From contig CM067514.1 of the NCBI GenBank assembly GCA_034509495.1, forward strand, positions 10,326,165 to 10,390,164: a DNA stretch of 64,000 nt. Direction: 5' to 3'. The notes beneath the pieces were generated by a model, which was not told the origin of the DNA, made no database searches, and saw only the letters and a program-made list of their open reading frames with translations. Shown here piece by piece: positions 1 to 12,525 of this stretch. Origin of the DNA: Acestrorhynchus altus. Its lineage: Eukaryota > Chordata > Actinopteri > Characiformes > Acestrorhynchidae. Positions within the stretch are counted from its first letter, which is position 1; each line of letters starts with the position of its first letter. The translations under genes and the position numbers were made by a program.

Positions 1-275
1 TCAGGAGTTCCATTTGTGGCAATAAGATAAAGTGCCTGCAGAAGGAGAAGTGTACAAAGTTGAAGCAATTAATTTGTGAGGGATTTTTACATTATTCACC
101 CTAAGGGTGTATAAGCTTCAGTCATTGGTACAGCACAGGTTGGTGACTTATCTGCTCAAGTTGATAGTTACCAAGTCTAGTTTCTTGAGCAAAGAAGTCA
201 TCAAACTCTGTTAAGACTCCAGCCTATAGAATCCAAAGGTGTGAGTGTGAAGTTGAGCTTGGTGCAAAAACACAC

Positions 276-3200
276 CCTCAGTGGATTCTCATTGAGGTAT
301 GGAGGCTCGCCTTCCACCATTTCAATAGCCATGATGCCTAGAGACCAGATGTCCACTTTGGGCCCATAAGCTTTACGGGTAACAACCTCTGGGGCCATCC
401 AGTAGGGTGTCCCCACCATGGTGCTGCGCTTATTCTGCTCTGGGGTAATCTGAGCACAGAAACCAAAGTCCGCTACATAGAGGAGGAGGAAAGAAGAAAG
501 AACAATTGTTAATATTTGGAAATTGAAGATTTGCTTATAATTAGGATGGCTTGAATACAACATGAAAATGTACAGTTATGGAACAATAAATTCTTGAAGG
601 TGAAGGTTTTATTGACCTCCATTTAATTTTTCCTATTGTCTTGTTTTGACTGATAACAAAAATAATGGAAATGAGAGTCATTCAAATAGATTGCAGGAAC
701 CGAAGATAACAGGTTGATTAAATAAAAAGTGAACTGGTCTAACATTTTGATAGTTACTAAGTTGCAGATTTACTTCAATTAAAGTCACAACCATCCCAAG
801 CTATTATAAATAATATCCAATATCCAATAACCCAAAAGGATATTAATGAGCCTTCTATTTAGGGCTGCATGTGTAATTTAACGTACTGAGCTTGACAGAA
901 CCATCCATTCCCAGCAGAACATTATCGCTCTTGATGTCTCGATGAATGACCTGGTTGGCATGAAGAAATTCTAGTGCTTGTAAACACTGTAAAATAATAA
1001 AGAGGGAAAAAACAAAGCAATTGAGCCTGGATTCAAACATATCAGCCTTAATGAAAAGCCAATCCTGTGCCTTGAAAATTAGCTTTTAGACATGGCCAAG
1101 CAGAAGGAACATGAAAAAGATGTTCAAGCACCGATAAGGGGTCCACATCCAGGTTCACTTCATTCAAAAAGAAGAGAGTTCACTTGTTTAATGAGTTGGT
1201 CTCATTCTTTAAACAGCTGATTAAATATGACCTATAAGACACCAAACCCCTGAAGGAAGACTGGTGAAACCCATCTGTGAGAGTTAGGAACATAGTAAAT
1301 TGCATGATCCTTGCAATTCAGGACTGATGACACCATATAAAGAATTCATACCTCTCTGCAAACTGCGGCAATCTGAGCCTCATCCATACACGTCTCTGTC
1401 ACTACATCAGTCAGTGAGCCACCAGCTAAGTACTCCATAACCACAAAGAGCTCTTCCCCTACCAGAAAACTTCACAAGACACAGTACTGAAAGTTCAATA
1501 TTTACCATGTTGTAATAAAATAGTAGCACATTTATAATGTAAATCAGCATTAACGGCATATGTAATGTTATTATTTTTTCTGACAGATAATGGAGGACAT
1601 GTACCTATCCAAGAAGTTCACAATGTTGGGGTTTTTCAGTTCCTTCATTACAAGAATTTCATTGATAATTAGCTCCTTTTTGGGTTGCTTTTGAAGATTG
1701 ATCTGCTTGATGGCCACCTAGGAAATGAAAAGTATGATGAGTAAATGAATGGCATTGTGTTTTAATTACCATACATATAAATGTAGTAGTTTTACATCAC
1801 TGTGTTCATTAAATCACATCCAAAACTCTCATAATTATAATCTAGTATTATAGATATTATATAACACCTGATTTAGTAAATCAGTACATAATATTAAACC
1901 AGCTGAGCTGGACATTGATTTGAACACTGGCGCTGGCTTGTCATTATAACTATTTCTAAATAATTTCTAACTTGTTAGATGATATTTCATCCTAAAAATA
2001 ACAGTGTAATAATATAATCAAAACATTTTAAAGAGCAGTTTACTTAAAATTAAAAACTTTCAGACTGGATTTTTTAAATATCTGAAATATATAAAAATAT
2101 GTAACGAAAGTTCCACCAATTTCGAAGTGCCAATTACCCACCCCCATCACCTATGATGGTCCTACAGGGTGAAGACAAGCACATGTCTCCTCTGGTACAT
2201 GTGAAGTCAGCCACAGCCTCTTTTCAAACTGCCGCCATTGTATCATTGCTAGGCAGCTAAAACACTCAGAGTAAAGTGATGGGAACAACAGACACCCATG
2301 TTTGCTTTCATCACAGCTGATGCAATGCTAGCCAAGAAAGCCCCATCTGCTTACCCAGAGAGAGCATTGGCAATTTTGAGCTATCAGATTCCAGCTGCTA
2401 ATGACAAGCAGTAATTCTTGGATTATAGTACTAATGCATTAAACCGCTGATCCACTCAGAGCCACACTGCATCTCTTCTAATGTGATTGAGATTTTACTG
2501 TTAAAATGCTTTTAAATAACGTGCATACATGTCCACAAATTCTGCACAGTACAAGAGAAGCTTAACTGCATCTAAAGCCAAATGTTTTTTTGTCAGGTTC
2601 AAGAAATGGATGCTCCCTTATGCACCCTCATTTGGTCTTCAAATGGGGCCAATGTTGGGAATAGAATAGAATAGAATAGAATAGAATAGAATAGAACTTT
2701 ATTGATCCCTTGGGAGGGTTCCTTCAGGGAAATTAAGGAGGCATGCCACATATACTGGGTTACACCGATTAAATACAACATTAGTTCAACATTAATGTGC
2801 CTGTTTTCATGGCATCCAGGGGATCTGAGAGCATTATAAATCAATTGTGCATTCACTTTTCTTACCTCTTGTCCCGTAGCAACATCAATGGCTGTGAACA
2901 CTGTCCCTGATGCTCTACGGCAGAGGAAATGTATTAATGCTCTGTGTTTATGAATGGAGTATGATACTAATGAAGGCCTAACGCAACTTACCCTTGACCA
3001 ATCTTCTCATATCGCGTGTACTTCTTTTTAGGATCTCCGATACTAACTATGGTTCCTGAAATGACAGACCAGGAGTAAACGGAGTTAGGTGATAAACATC
3101 GAGAAGTGAAACAGAAGTAGGGAATTTCTCATGGGTTCTGGGTACCAAGTTTTTCCAACATCTCCCAGATTAGGTACAGTTTTTGACTCTGACATGCTAA

Positions 3201-6200
3201 AGAATATCACATAATGAAAGCATTGACCTTATAGGAACATGTCTACTCTGAGGCTTGGCTTTGACCAGCAGAACAATAATAACAACAATAACATTAGCTC
3301 ACAGCAAGCTCCTGTAAACGTGGTTCATGCCAGTGTCCAATATTAGTGATGTACAGATCCTGATCCGTGTACTCAAACTCATGTCAGCTTGCCATGAGCA
3401 GACTTCACTCAAGAGGTTTTACATCAACTGAGGAAATGACACTTCATAATCATTTAAAGTCTTGCTATTCCATGACTTTGCATTTCAGAATAAACGCAAT
3501 AAATTTAACTTGGCTACCATCATCGGCCGGTCCACTACCCCAATTTCGGCCACAAGGGAGTACCTCCTATTTCCCCTTGTTTCCTTAACTAATTTTTGAG
3601 TAAATTGGTAGTTCCTTGGGAATTCATTGGAATTTCCTCAAGTTGATTGGTTAAGGGAAAGACAGGCGTTTAAGTATTGGAATTCAGGTTTATAAGCATT
3701 TCCCCACCTGCACCAAATGGTAAAATATGAGATTACTATATATTTAACAATAATTCAATCATCTTCACAATGCAGATATTTTTTAAGCCCTATTTAAAGT
3801 ATTTGCTAATACTAAGCATATTGTAATATAGTGCATCCCTATTCATTATGTTCTCTGTATATAAAAAAAAATTGTATGTGCACTCTCATACTCAATTTAT
3901 CCATGATCTCCTCATCAGTCATCTTGCCCTTTTTGGGTTTCTGTTTGTCTGCTGCCTTGCTGGCTACATCTCCATCTGGACAGCAGACTGGTGGAGGTAA
4001 GGGATCGAGCACTGAACGTGTATTTGCCTGAAAGACAAGAAATGACAGCTAGAAAGATGTATATAAGAATCATGTGTTAGGTACACAAACAGCACAACAG
4101 TACTTATATTTTAGATAATTCTTTCGATGACTAACTCAATATCGACGGATACATTTTAAGAAGATTAAAATAAATACTCAAGTGATGTGCTCATGAATGA
4201 ATAAATCAATCATCTTAACCTGTTATTGATCTGGACAAACCACAGACAGTGATTGCAGGTTTCTTTGTATATGGTTGTTTCTTACCTTCTTAGTGTGCTC
4301 TGGCCTTGGTGCAACAACAGGTGGAGGCTCCTCCTCATCGTCTTCATCATCATCATCTTCTAGGTTTTTCACATTTGGTGGGGGCTGTTCTGTGTTCTTT
4401 TTGGTAGGCTATTTAACAACAAACTCGAGGAAATTATGATCTGGTCAAGACGAACTAGTAATTGTTGAAAATTACTAGTCAACAGTACTTACTGAAAGTT
4501 CTCCTGAGGGGAACCCATCCTTCTCTAATTGGGAGGACAAAGAAAAATATAGAATGACTCATTAATGAGTGAAGAGAGATATCGCAAGAAAAACTGTCAT
4601 TGTATACTTAGCTTCTCTACATGTATGGTAGTTATTTCATTTGAACCAATCCACCATACAAAGACATTCCACCATACTACAAGACACTACTTCAATTTCT
4701 GTGCCAGGAATGGCTTGAAGTCACCCAACAGGAGGGAAGTCATTTGAAACCTTTTTGATAATGATATTCAATAGAAACAGGTGCCATTCCTGGATTTTGT
4801 TCTGACTAGAACTGAAAGGAAAAGTGAATGCAACCAATATGCCACATTGTGCCACATCAACAAAGATTTACAGTGCCCAGGACTGGAACCTTGATTCAAG
4901 GTCCAGATTTGAAGGTCTCTGTTTTATGGCATTACTTAGAGAACCAGTTGAAGCACCTTTATTTCTAAGAGCTCCATCTTTTTAAAGATATCCAGATATA
5001 AAAACACACTGGCACTATATTGTAGTGAATGACCAAGCTTAATCTCCTTGCAAGAAACAATTACATTCATACTGCAGCAGACCTAAGAACTGCCTGAAAC
5101 TGTCAGAGAGGGCACTCAAAGACAGAGAAAGGCACACAAAAAGGACACACCATACACAGACATCTCACCTGAGGAGAAGCTGAGGTACTTCTGCCTGCCA
5201 TTGCCCGTGGAGTCGTAGAACTTGAGCACATCTAGCACAGCTTGAGGGTTCTTCTTTTGTTCGTACTTAGTGATGTTGGAGGTCTGCAGTAATCGTGCCC
5301 ACTGCTCTGGCATTCCCTATGGTGCAAAGCAAAACGTGAGGTGTAGGTTAACAGAAAAAGAGCAAGAGAGTGGCATAATGCATATATAGTGCATATACTG
5401 GTGGCTAAATGTTATAAAATATATTGATGCAGTTACACAAAAACCTTATACTTCCAGATATAATTTGAATGCAATTCTTTACATCAAAATATAATTATGA
5501 CTAGACCAACAGAAACAAAAACCTGGGATAATCTTTTCACACTGACTTTCTTTGAAACATAAGAAAGCTTTTTCCCCCTTCTCTTTAAAAGTTGACATTT
5601 TGTTTTGCAGGACAGTGATGATCCTCTGATATTCTGTTACCCCTTCCTTATTTCTATGCCCATGTCAATTTGTACAGCTGCACTGATCATACTGGAGCAC
5701 TTTGAAGTTCTAGTCTCAGTAGTTTATATGTTTCTGAGGACCACTACAGAGCAGGTGTTATTCAGGTGATGGGTCATTCTCAGCACTGCAGTAACACTGT
5801 CGTCTGTTTGTGATGCCAATTCCTACTTAAGAAAAGTAAGAAAAGTCTTTGATTAAAATATAGAACCATCTAACTGCATATTACAAAAATAATTTGAATT
5901 ATCAGACAACTTCGTGGTACATTTTAGGCAGAATGCGCTGACACTTAGCTGATGCTGCAGTGTGAAAATGTGTGTAATCTTATCATAGTTTCTGCACTAT
6001 CTGACATCTGCACTGTCATAAATGTTCAGCTGAAGACCAGGAAACACTTTCACAATCATCAATCATGTAATTAGTCACTGGTGCAATCATTTGCATAGAC
6101 TAAAGAATAAAAGGTAGCTTGAATTGAATTGTCTTATACTTAGTGCACTTTATATACAGTATAAACAGTGCACTCATTAGAATTTATTGGCACATTTTCT

Positions 6201-7837
6201 TACATAAAATTGGATTTGGTAGATTTTTGCCATTAGTATATCATGCACTTGGTCCTAAATAGACAACATGATTAGTTATGATTCATGATTAGTACTATTT
6301 TGATTCTCACCGTGAACTCTCCAGTGACTGCATCAAAGCCCACATGAATAGTGTGCTCGAAATCTGAGGGAGGAGAGATCTCAGGCCGCTCCTTGTCCCG
6401 GTCTTTCCTTCTTCCACCTAAGGGACAGTCAAGTGTAAAAAGAAAAAAAAAAACAACACTTCCTGTCTCAAAATGTCACAAGATAAAAAGACCTTCAGCA
6501 AAAAATAGTAACCCAAGATTTCAACATTACTTGTGTCAGGCCATTTAGGAGAACAACAGAGATGTTCAATTTCTTTAATGCCTCTGTACTGTATATGCAA
6601 TGCTTTTTGATTATTAATGTTTTGATTCAAACAAAAGATGCTTAGATGCAAACATTCATTTAGAGCGGGTTTGGTGTGAAATTCTCCAGAATTCTTGAGA
6701 AATTCTAGAGACCAGTGGTGGTAAATGTCTGAAACATTTAGTAGCTCTGAAATCTGCCTCACAGAAAGTTATTATTCTAAATGGTAGAGCTGGGCGATAC
6801 ATCAATATTTATTTCTATTTTGGCATATAAACAGACCAGGATCTGGGCTGCGGTGATCTCTTTTATCCTCAGTTTTAAAACTTTTAAATAATGTTCTGTA
6901 TCAGTCCTACAATTCTCTGTTCTTAGCTCCTCCTCTAATCTGATCACCTCCGGCCTCCACTAGTGTTCTCACAGACACACCATGGAGGGGGCATTAGACA
7001 GCGCTTCGGCATGAGGATGATTTGATCAAATTTCAATATGTTTAAATATAGTTCAAGTAATAAAGGATTTGAAGGGGGGTCTTCATATTTTCACAATGTA
7101 TTTCTCATATCATATAGCATATTGTATATCACCATTCAACAAAAAATATATCTAGATATGATTTTCAAATGGATATGAACACAGGGATTCCTGAGACACA
7201 GACTGGTAACAAGCATTTGTTTAAAACATTTTTCAGTCATGGTGGTGGGGAACATGCAAGGTGATTCAAGGCAAAGTTGTCTTTAAGGACATATTTTTGT
7301 TTTCATATTTGCAGCCAATTTACCACTATGAATATTCCATATAAAAACTCAGATAGTATAAACTTGGATAGTATATAAAATGACTATACTTGTGTCAGTC
7401 ATAGTGATCCCATTCACCAACACTGTAAACAAGTGGGTAAATATCTCTACAGTGAACTGGTTCCCACCAAACATGCATTCCTAATGACACAGTTTATGTC
7501 TAAAAAAACTCAATTAAGAAGATATTGAGAAATATTCAGAGAAATTCACCTCTAATTACAAGCAAGATTATTTTTAGATCCAAGCAGGATGGTCCAAAAT
7601 CATTATCTCTTTCTCTCTCTCACACACACACAGACACAGACACACACCTTTCTCGACTCCTGAGAAGATGGAGATGATTTTATTTCGAGGCTTTCGCTCT
7701 TCAGGCACAGAGGGGAGGGGCTTAGAGCTGTGATTGGTCAGAAGCATGTGGTCCTTCCCACCACCACTGAAGATTGTGCTGCTCATCCTCACAGGTGGGG
7801 CAGGTGGCTTGTCCTCATTGTCGCCATTGTCGCACAT
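276..7837 (-). CDS. pak2: p21-activated kinase 2 (PAK2), 3'-partial in window
   Basis: Serine/threonine kinase activated by GTP-bound Cdc42/Rac, acting on cytoskeleton and survival signalling in the cytosol. Coding exons, 5' to 3' on the minus strand: 7837-7648, 6417-6311, 5316-5169, 4524-4493, 4408-4286, 4027-3892, 3055-2992, 2914-2866, 1717-1605, 1469-1352, 986-887, 472-276. They sum to 1377 nt (459 codons) and the phase is kept at every junction. Visible parts: N-terminal proline motif PPAPPVRMSS; CRIB region ISPPSDFEHTIHVGF; acidic stretch followed by the PIX-type motif PPPVVAPRPEH; glycine loop KIGQGASGTVF; VAIK lysine; catalytic HRDIKSDN; DFG; activation loop STMVGTPYWMAPE. The product tracks human PAK2 (524 aa) almost residue for residue to NPLR, so about 70 C-terminal residues lie left of base 1. 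The KMTDEEIM linker and MSSTIFS motif favour PAK2 over PAK1/3. I cannot tell teleost pak2a from pak2b. Confidence 0.95.
2660..2745 (-). mobile_element. 3' tail fragment of a Rex1-like LINE with (AATAG)n end
   Basis: The pentamer AATAG is repeated about seven times (2660-2696). It is followed by the inverse of the tail seen on the large LINE at 11450-11510 (aatttccct...aaggatcaataaagt type). This is a short 3' fragment inserted on the minus strand in a pak2 intron. Confidence 0.7.
5680..5815. repeat. Fragment of a dispersed fish repeat in a pak2 intron
   Basis: Segments such as gagcactttgaagttct and ggaccactacagagcaggt, ending cagcactgcagtaacactg, also occur in diverged form at 20860-21020 in this window. 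I recognise the wording as an abundant dispersed fish repeat but cannot name the family. Confidence 0.5.
6785..7166 (+). repeat. MITE (GGGC(G/A)ATA-TIR family), copy 1, right end lost
   Basis: It opens with gagctgggcgatacatcaat and then follows the same body as the copies at 28.1 and 29.6 kb (aaataatgttctgtatcagt; the ctcctcctctaatctg-type block; atatagttcaa; agatatgatttt). The terminal gcccagcccta inverted repeat is missing here. It lies inside a pak2 intron. Confidence 0.65.
7607..7647. repeat. CT/CA microsatellite abutting the pak2 exon donor
   Basis: A run of ctctctct then cacacacacagacacagacacacac ends exactly at the exon boundary. On the minus strand the intron therefore begins gtgtgtgtctgtgtctgtgt, so the donor GT belongs to the repeat. 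Confidence 0.9.
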
Positions 7838-7953
7838 GATTCAAGAGAAAGGGTGGGCAAAAAACAGCAGGGAAAAGGAAAAAACAGGAGGGATGGATTT
7901 GGGTGGAGTGTGTGGAAAAATGCAATTGGAGATAAGAACCAGAGGAATAAGTA
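7838..7953 (-). other. pak2: pak2 5'UTR portion of the first coding exon
   Basis: A strong acceptor (pyrimidine-rich tract ending ctccag, read on the minus strand) lies at 7954-7955. It puts 116 nt of untranslated sequence ahead of the ATG at 7837-7835. The tract upstream includes a (TC)n run at about 7985-8000. There is no other good AG close to the ATG. Confidence 0.7.
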
Positions 7954-9170
7954 CTGGAGAAGAGAGTGAGTGAAGGGAGGTACAGAGAGAGAGAGAGAAT
8001 GGTCACAAATGTGTGTGTGATATGCAAGTATATGGAACTTGAAAGCAGAATGACTCAGAAGAAGCTAGAGAACTTACTTCCCCTAATTGTAGCATTCTAT
8101 TGTAAGTAAACTCCCTATACTACAATCAGTAATAAACTCCCTATACTATTGCAAACATACCGGAAAGAGAATGACCAGTGTCTACCTACATAAAATAAAC
8201 CTCAAACGTCATTCGTTTCTATACATCTTAAGATCTTCTACAGCGCAACAATGCATGTACAATGTATGTATGGAGTAAGTTATTGTGTAAATACTATTTA
8301 TTTCATAGTTATCTTTATCTCTATTTCTACTTTTTTTTTTTCTTTTTTGTGTTTTTATGCATATGCACATTGCACCCACGTTTTTGCACTCATTCTTACA
8401 CCTATGTAATCTGAGGTGACAAACTTTGATTTGATTTTGTCTGGGCTGACTGTTCTGTTGGTGGAAACAGTTACTGACATGTTGGTTAGAATAACAAATG
8501 TTTGGGTGCATCTCTGTATTCCAGGAACTGGGTGTTCTAAGGACTGGGAATACTGGCCTTCCTCCATGGGACTCTCACACATCATATCTATTTGCTCCTC
8601 TCCAGAATTTCTGCTAGAAAGGCACTTCCCCCCCCAAACTCTCAGTTTGTTTTGTGCACATTAACAGGTGTCACACTGTGCTCCACACCGATACTGGGTG
8701 GATACCAAATTTGTAGCATACAGAAACAATGAAGGGGTGTAACGTAAAATCTGAGAACTGTGTAATGAACAAGTTATCCTCAGATATGAGGTTCCATGTC
8801 CTCTGCTGATGATGTTTATGTCTTTTCATGATCCCACAAGATACAAAACAGCTCAATGCTGACCAAACCATTTTTGATTTCAGATTCAACTAAAAGGCAT
8901 GAGAGCACGACTGGGTCGCCTTTAAACTTCCAGTAATTCTACCAGTTAGCAACAAACAACTGCATTAACCAGGAAAGTCTGTAAAATAAGATGCTTGCTA
9001 GTTATATAGCCAACTAGGTTAGCTCGCTACCCCCTAAATAGGCTGTAGTACATTGTCTCAATCTCAGCCTAAGGCTGCTGGAAATGTAACTCCACTCGCT
9101 CCCTCTAATATGATCTGCTTCAGATACGAAATGAACCAGAACAGAAAACCTCACCAAGTTAGAAACTCAC

Positions 9171-9485
9171 CTGTGCAGCCCCACTCTGCAAACTTCCACG
9201 AAACTTGGCTAGTAAGCAAGCCAGCACTGAGCCAGCACTAAGCCAGCTTTCTCCACAAAACTCCACAAAACGTACCCAAAAGCAGCACAAAAGGAGCCCC
9301 GGGCCGGCAGTCTGAGCGGTGAACCAAACTCTCCACGACCAAGACAAATCAATGAGCGGCCTTTCTGTGCACTATTAAACAAAGCTACAGACTTTTCAGT
9401 CTTTGTGATTTTTCGGCGGTGTCCCAAAAAGCATCCCTTTCCTCTTTGCTCTCTCGAACCGCTCACTCCACTGCCACACTGGGGC
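9171..9485 (-). other. pak2: Probable noncoding first exon and promoter edge of pak2
   Basis: Read on the minus strand, GCACAG|GTGAGT is a near-perfect splice donor with its boundary at 9171/9170. The 300 bp upstream is GC-richer than its surroundings and ends in an ETS-type CCGGAAG (9485-9491), which commonly sits at fish and mammal transcription starts. This fits a 5'UTR exon splicing to 7953. The exact start site is inferred. Confidence 0.5.
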
Positions 9486-9491
9486 TTCCGG
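9485..9491 (-). promoter_or_regulatory. ETS-type site at the presumed pak2 start
   Basis: CCGGAAG on the minus strand, just upstream of the presumed noncoding exon. The short motif is suggestive only because of its position. Confidence 0.3.
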
Positions 9492-9779
9492 GGAAACACC
9501 CGACAAATTAAAAGTCAGCCTCGAACGTGAAAACTACGATAAAACCAGTCAGTACAAGTCTATAATTATGCACATCTGCCTCATTAACGCAGTATTAATT
9601 TATTTGTTTTTACTTTTTAAGCCATTTGTCTTTTTTAATATATTACTTGCACTGAAATCATATTGACAGTGTATTTTACTATTTCAGTAAGGGATATATG
9701 CTTTATATACATAATTATAAATGAGTGATTCATTCCTTTTCGTGGTTTATTTAAATGTGTACTACTGGTACCAACTACA

Positions 9780-11252
9780 GTACTTTGTGGTAAGGTAAGG
9801 CCCCAGGAAAGGCCCTGACAAAGTATGTCCCTGACTGCTGAAGACCTGCGCTGCAGAACTGGCTGAGCCACTCCAGCGTCTCTTCAACCTCAGCCTGCAG
9901 GTGGGGAGAGTGCCTACCCTCTGGAAGACATCGTGCATTGTTCCAGTTCCGAAAAAGAACCGGCCAAGTGAGCTGAATGACTTCTGACCGGTGGCACTCA
10001 CTTCCCATCTGATGAAGACATTATAGCGTCTCTTCCTCTGTCTCCTCAGACCCCAAGTGCAACATGCCCAGGATGGTCTGCAGTTCGCGTACCAGGCAGA
10101 TGTGGAAGACGCAATCATCTACCTGCTACACCGAGTCCACTCGCACATAGATAAGGAGAACGGCACAGTGAGGGTCCTGATTTTGGACTTCTCAAGTGCT
10201 TTCAACACCTTCCAGCCCCTTATGCTTCAGGGCAAACTGAATGGGTTGCGAGTGGACCCCTGCCTGGTCACCTGGGTCTCCAGCTACCTCACAGACAGGC
10301 CGCAGTATGTCAGGCTGAAGGACATCACGTCTGACACTGTGATCAGCAGCACTGCAGGACCCCAGGGCACAGTGGTGGCCCCTCTTCTCTTCATTTATAC
10401 ACAGCAGACTTCTGCTACAACTCAGAGCTGTGTCACATCCAGAAGTTCGCTGATGATATAACCATAGTTGGGTGTATCAGTGATCATAATGAGGAGGAGT
10501 AACGGAGACTGGTGAGGGACTTTGCAGCCTGGTGCCACAGGAATCATCTGCAGCTCAACACCTCAAAGACCAAGGAGCTGATCATTGACTTTAGGAGGTC
10601 CAGACCAAAGTCACAACCAGTTCTGATTGAGGGAGATGAGGTGGAGGCTGTGGATTCCTATAAGTACCTCGGGCTGTGGCTGGACAGCAAGTTGGACTGG
10701 TCATGTAACATTGACCACCTGTACAGAAAGGGACAAAGCAGGCTGTACTTTCTGGGGAGGCTACAGTCTTTCAACATCTGCAGGAAACTCCTGTGGATGT
10801 TTTACCAGTCCATGGTTGCCAGTGTCCCATTCAACACTATGGTGTGCTGGGGGGGGCAGCATATCCAAGAAGGACATACACAGGCTGGACAAACTGATCA
10901 GGCAGGCGGGCTCTGTGGTTGGCACATAACTGGACTCTCTGGTGTCAATGGCAGAGAAGAGGACTTTAAAAAACTAATGGACATTATGGACAATGCCAGT
11001 CACTCTCTACACACTGTCATCAGCCACCAGAGGAGCCTGTTCAGTGAGAGACTGCTCCTTCCCAAGTGCAGGACCAATAGACTTAAAAACTTGCCACACG
11101 CCATCAGACTGTACAACTCCTCTCTGGGGTGAGGAGTGCTAACAGGAGGATGGAGGATGGGACTGGGTAGGAACCAACCAGTAACACACAACCCACAACC
11201 ACAACACAACTGGAGTTGGTGCAATATACAGTTCAAGTGCAATAATAATAAT

Positions 11253-11286
<34 letters not shown>

Positions 11287-11510
11287 TGCAATACCCCTCC
11301 TACTGGACTCTTTTCATGTGCACTATTTACATATATTGTATATTGTAATATAGTCTCTGTATTATATATTCTTTATATTTATATAGTGTTTCTTTACTAA
11401 ATTATCTCTTTCTACCTTTCTGTACTGTACTTATGCTGCAGCTAGAACCTTAATTTCCCTAAGGGAACCCTCCCAAGGGATCAATAAAGTTCTATCCTAT
11501 CCTATCAAGC
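9780..11510 (+). mobile_element. 5'-truncated Rex1/Babar-type (CR1-like) non-LTR retrotransposon, inactive
   Basis: Reverse-transcriptase blocks read in order but in shifting frames: a GPDKVCP-like block, LWKTSCIVPVPKK, FAYQADVEDAI, LILDFSSAFNT (first catalytic Asp), SSTAGPQGTVVAP, then FADDITIVG (catalytic pair, about 10445-10475, out of frame with the preceding block). A longer open stretch follows from 10512 to 11132 with HLQLNTSKTKELIIDFRRS and DSYKYLGLWLD. An in-frame stop (near 9987) and frameshifts show it is dead. The endonuclease domain is absent. The 3'UTR carries an (AAT)n run and ends ccctcccaagggatcaataaagt plus a (TCCTA)n-like tail. It sits between the pak2 start and the pigx 3' end. 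Confidence 0.85.
11241..11285. repeat. (AAT)n microsatellite in the LINE 3' region
   Basis: An almost pure AAT run. The LINE fragment at 57.3-57.6 kb has a shorter version at the same position, so the run is part of the element and not a later insertion. Confidence 0.85.
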
Positions 11511-11552
11511 TTCTGCATAAGAATTTGTTCAAATGATGCTTAACTTCCCCCT

Positions 11553-11662
11553 TTATATATATATATACATATACATACATATATATATATATATATACAT
11601 ACATACATATATATATACATACATATATACATATATATATACATACATACATATATACATAC

Positions 11663-11693
<31 letters not shown>

Positions 11694-11750
11694 CATACAT
11701 ATATACATATATATATATACATACATATATACATATATATATATACATAC

Positions 11751-11787
<37 letters not shown>

Positions 11788-11802
11788 CATACATATATAT
11801 AC

Positions 11803-11836
<34 letters not shown>

Positions 11837-11858
11837 ACATATATATATACATACATAC

Positions 11859-11891
<33 letters not shown>

Positions 11892-11940
11892 CATACATAC
11901 ATACATATATATATATACTTTTATACATACATATATATAT

Positions 11941-12016
<76 letters not shown>

Positions 12017-12048
12017 TACACATATATACACACACACACACACACACT
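11553..12048. repeat. 496-bp (TA)n/(TATACA)n/(CA)n compound microsatellite
   Basis: Alternating TA runs with interspersed catacatac units, then about 75 bp of nearly pure TA, ending in (CA)n. The long Y/I/C-rich reading frames across it on both strands are repeat artefacts. It begins about 45 bp after the LINE tail. Confidence 0.95.
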
Positions 12049-12392
12049 GATGTTACAAGTTATTTACAAGTCCTTTTCAGTGTGAGCTTTATTTTGTCAC
12101 CTGCAGACAAAAATACAGTTCCATTTCACACATTCACACACACACATCTACCAAGCCATTTGTGTAAGCACAAAGTTTTCAGAGTGGACCCTTAGTTCTG
12201 CAAAGAAAATAATTTAGATTACTGAAATATAAAAATATATAGGAATACATTACATTCTGCATGTCATGGAATAAAACTATAAATATGAACAGTGGTCCCT
12301 CATGATTTTATCAAGTCAAAACTGGTACTCAGCAATGTGGATTAAACTCACAGAATTGTCATATTCAACCAAACATTGCCAAGGCAATGCTT

Positions 12393-12477
12393 TTTATTTG
12401 ACCTTTGAAATAAGGAGAAAACTTATCTTAATTATCTCAATTAAATATTTCAGTGAATCCTTTAAAAATGTTTTATT
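12393..12477 (-). terminator. pigx: Candidate pigx polyadenylation signals
   Basis: Two AATAAA hexamers on the minus strand, at 12477-12472 and 12398-12393. They lie about 50 and 130 bp past the pigx stop codon. Either would give a short 3'UTR. Confidence 0.45.
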
Positions 12478-12525
12478 TCAAATATCATATTTTGTCATAA
12501 TTTGCTTCCACTTTTCCAACCCTTT

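Noticed and set aside
7730..8027. Plus-strand frames across the pak2 first coding exon and its 5'UTR
   Set aside because: Shadows of the minus-strand pak2 exon and of the GA-rich acceptor tract.
9053..9499. 62-96-codon frames on both strands around 9.1-9.5 kb
   Set aside because: They lie in the GC-rich pak2 leader region; no family resemblance, and a splice donor on the minus strand explains the segment better as a noncoding exon.
11497..12047. Open frames of 120-182 codons rich in Y, I, C, M, H and T on both strands
   Set aside because: Direct translation of the TA/CA microsatellite; no non-repeat content.
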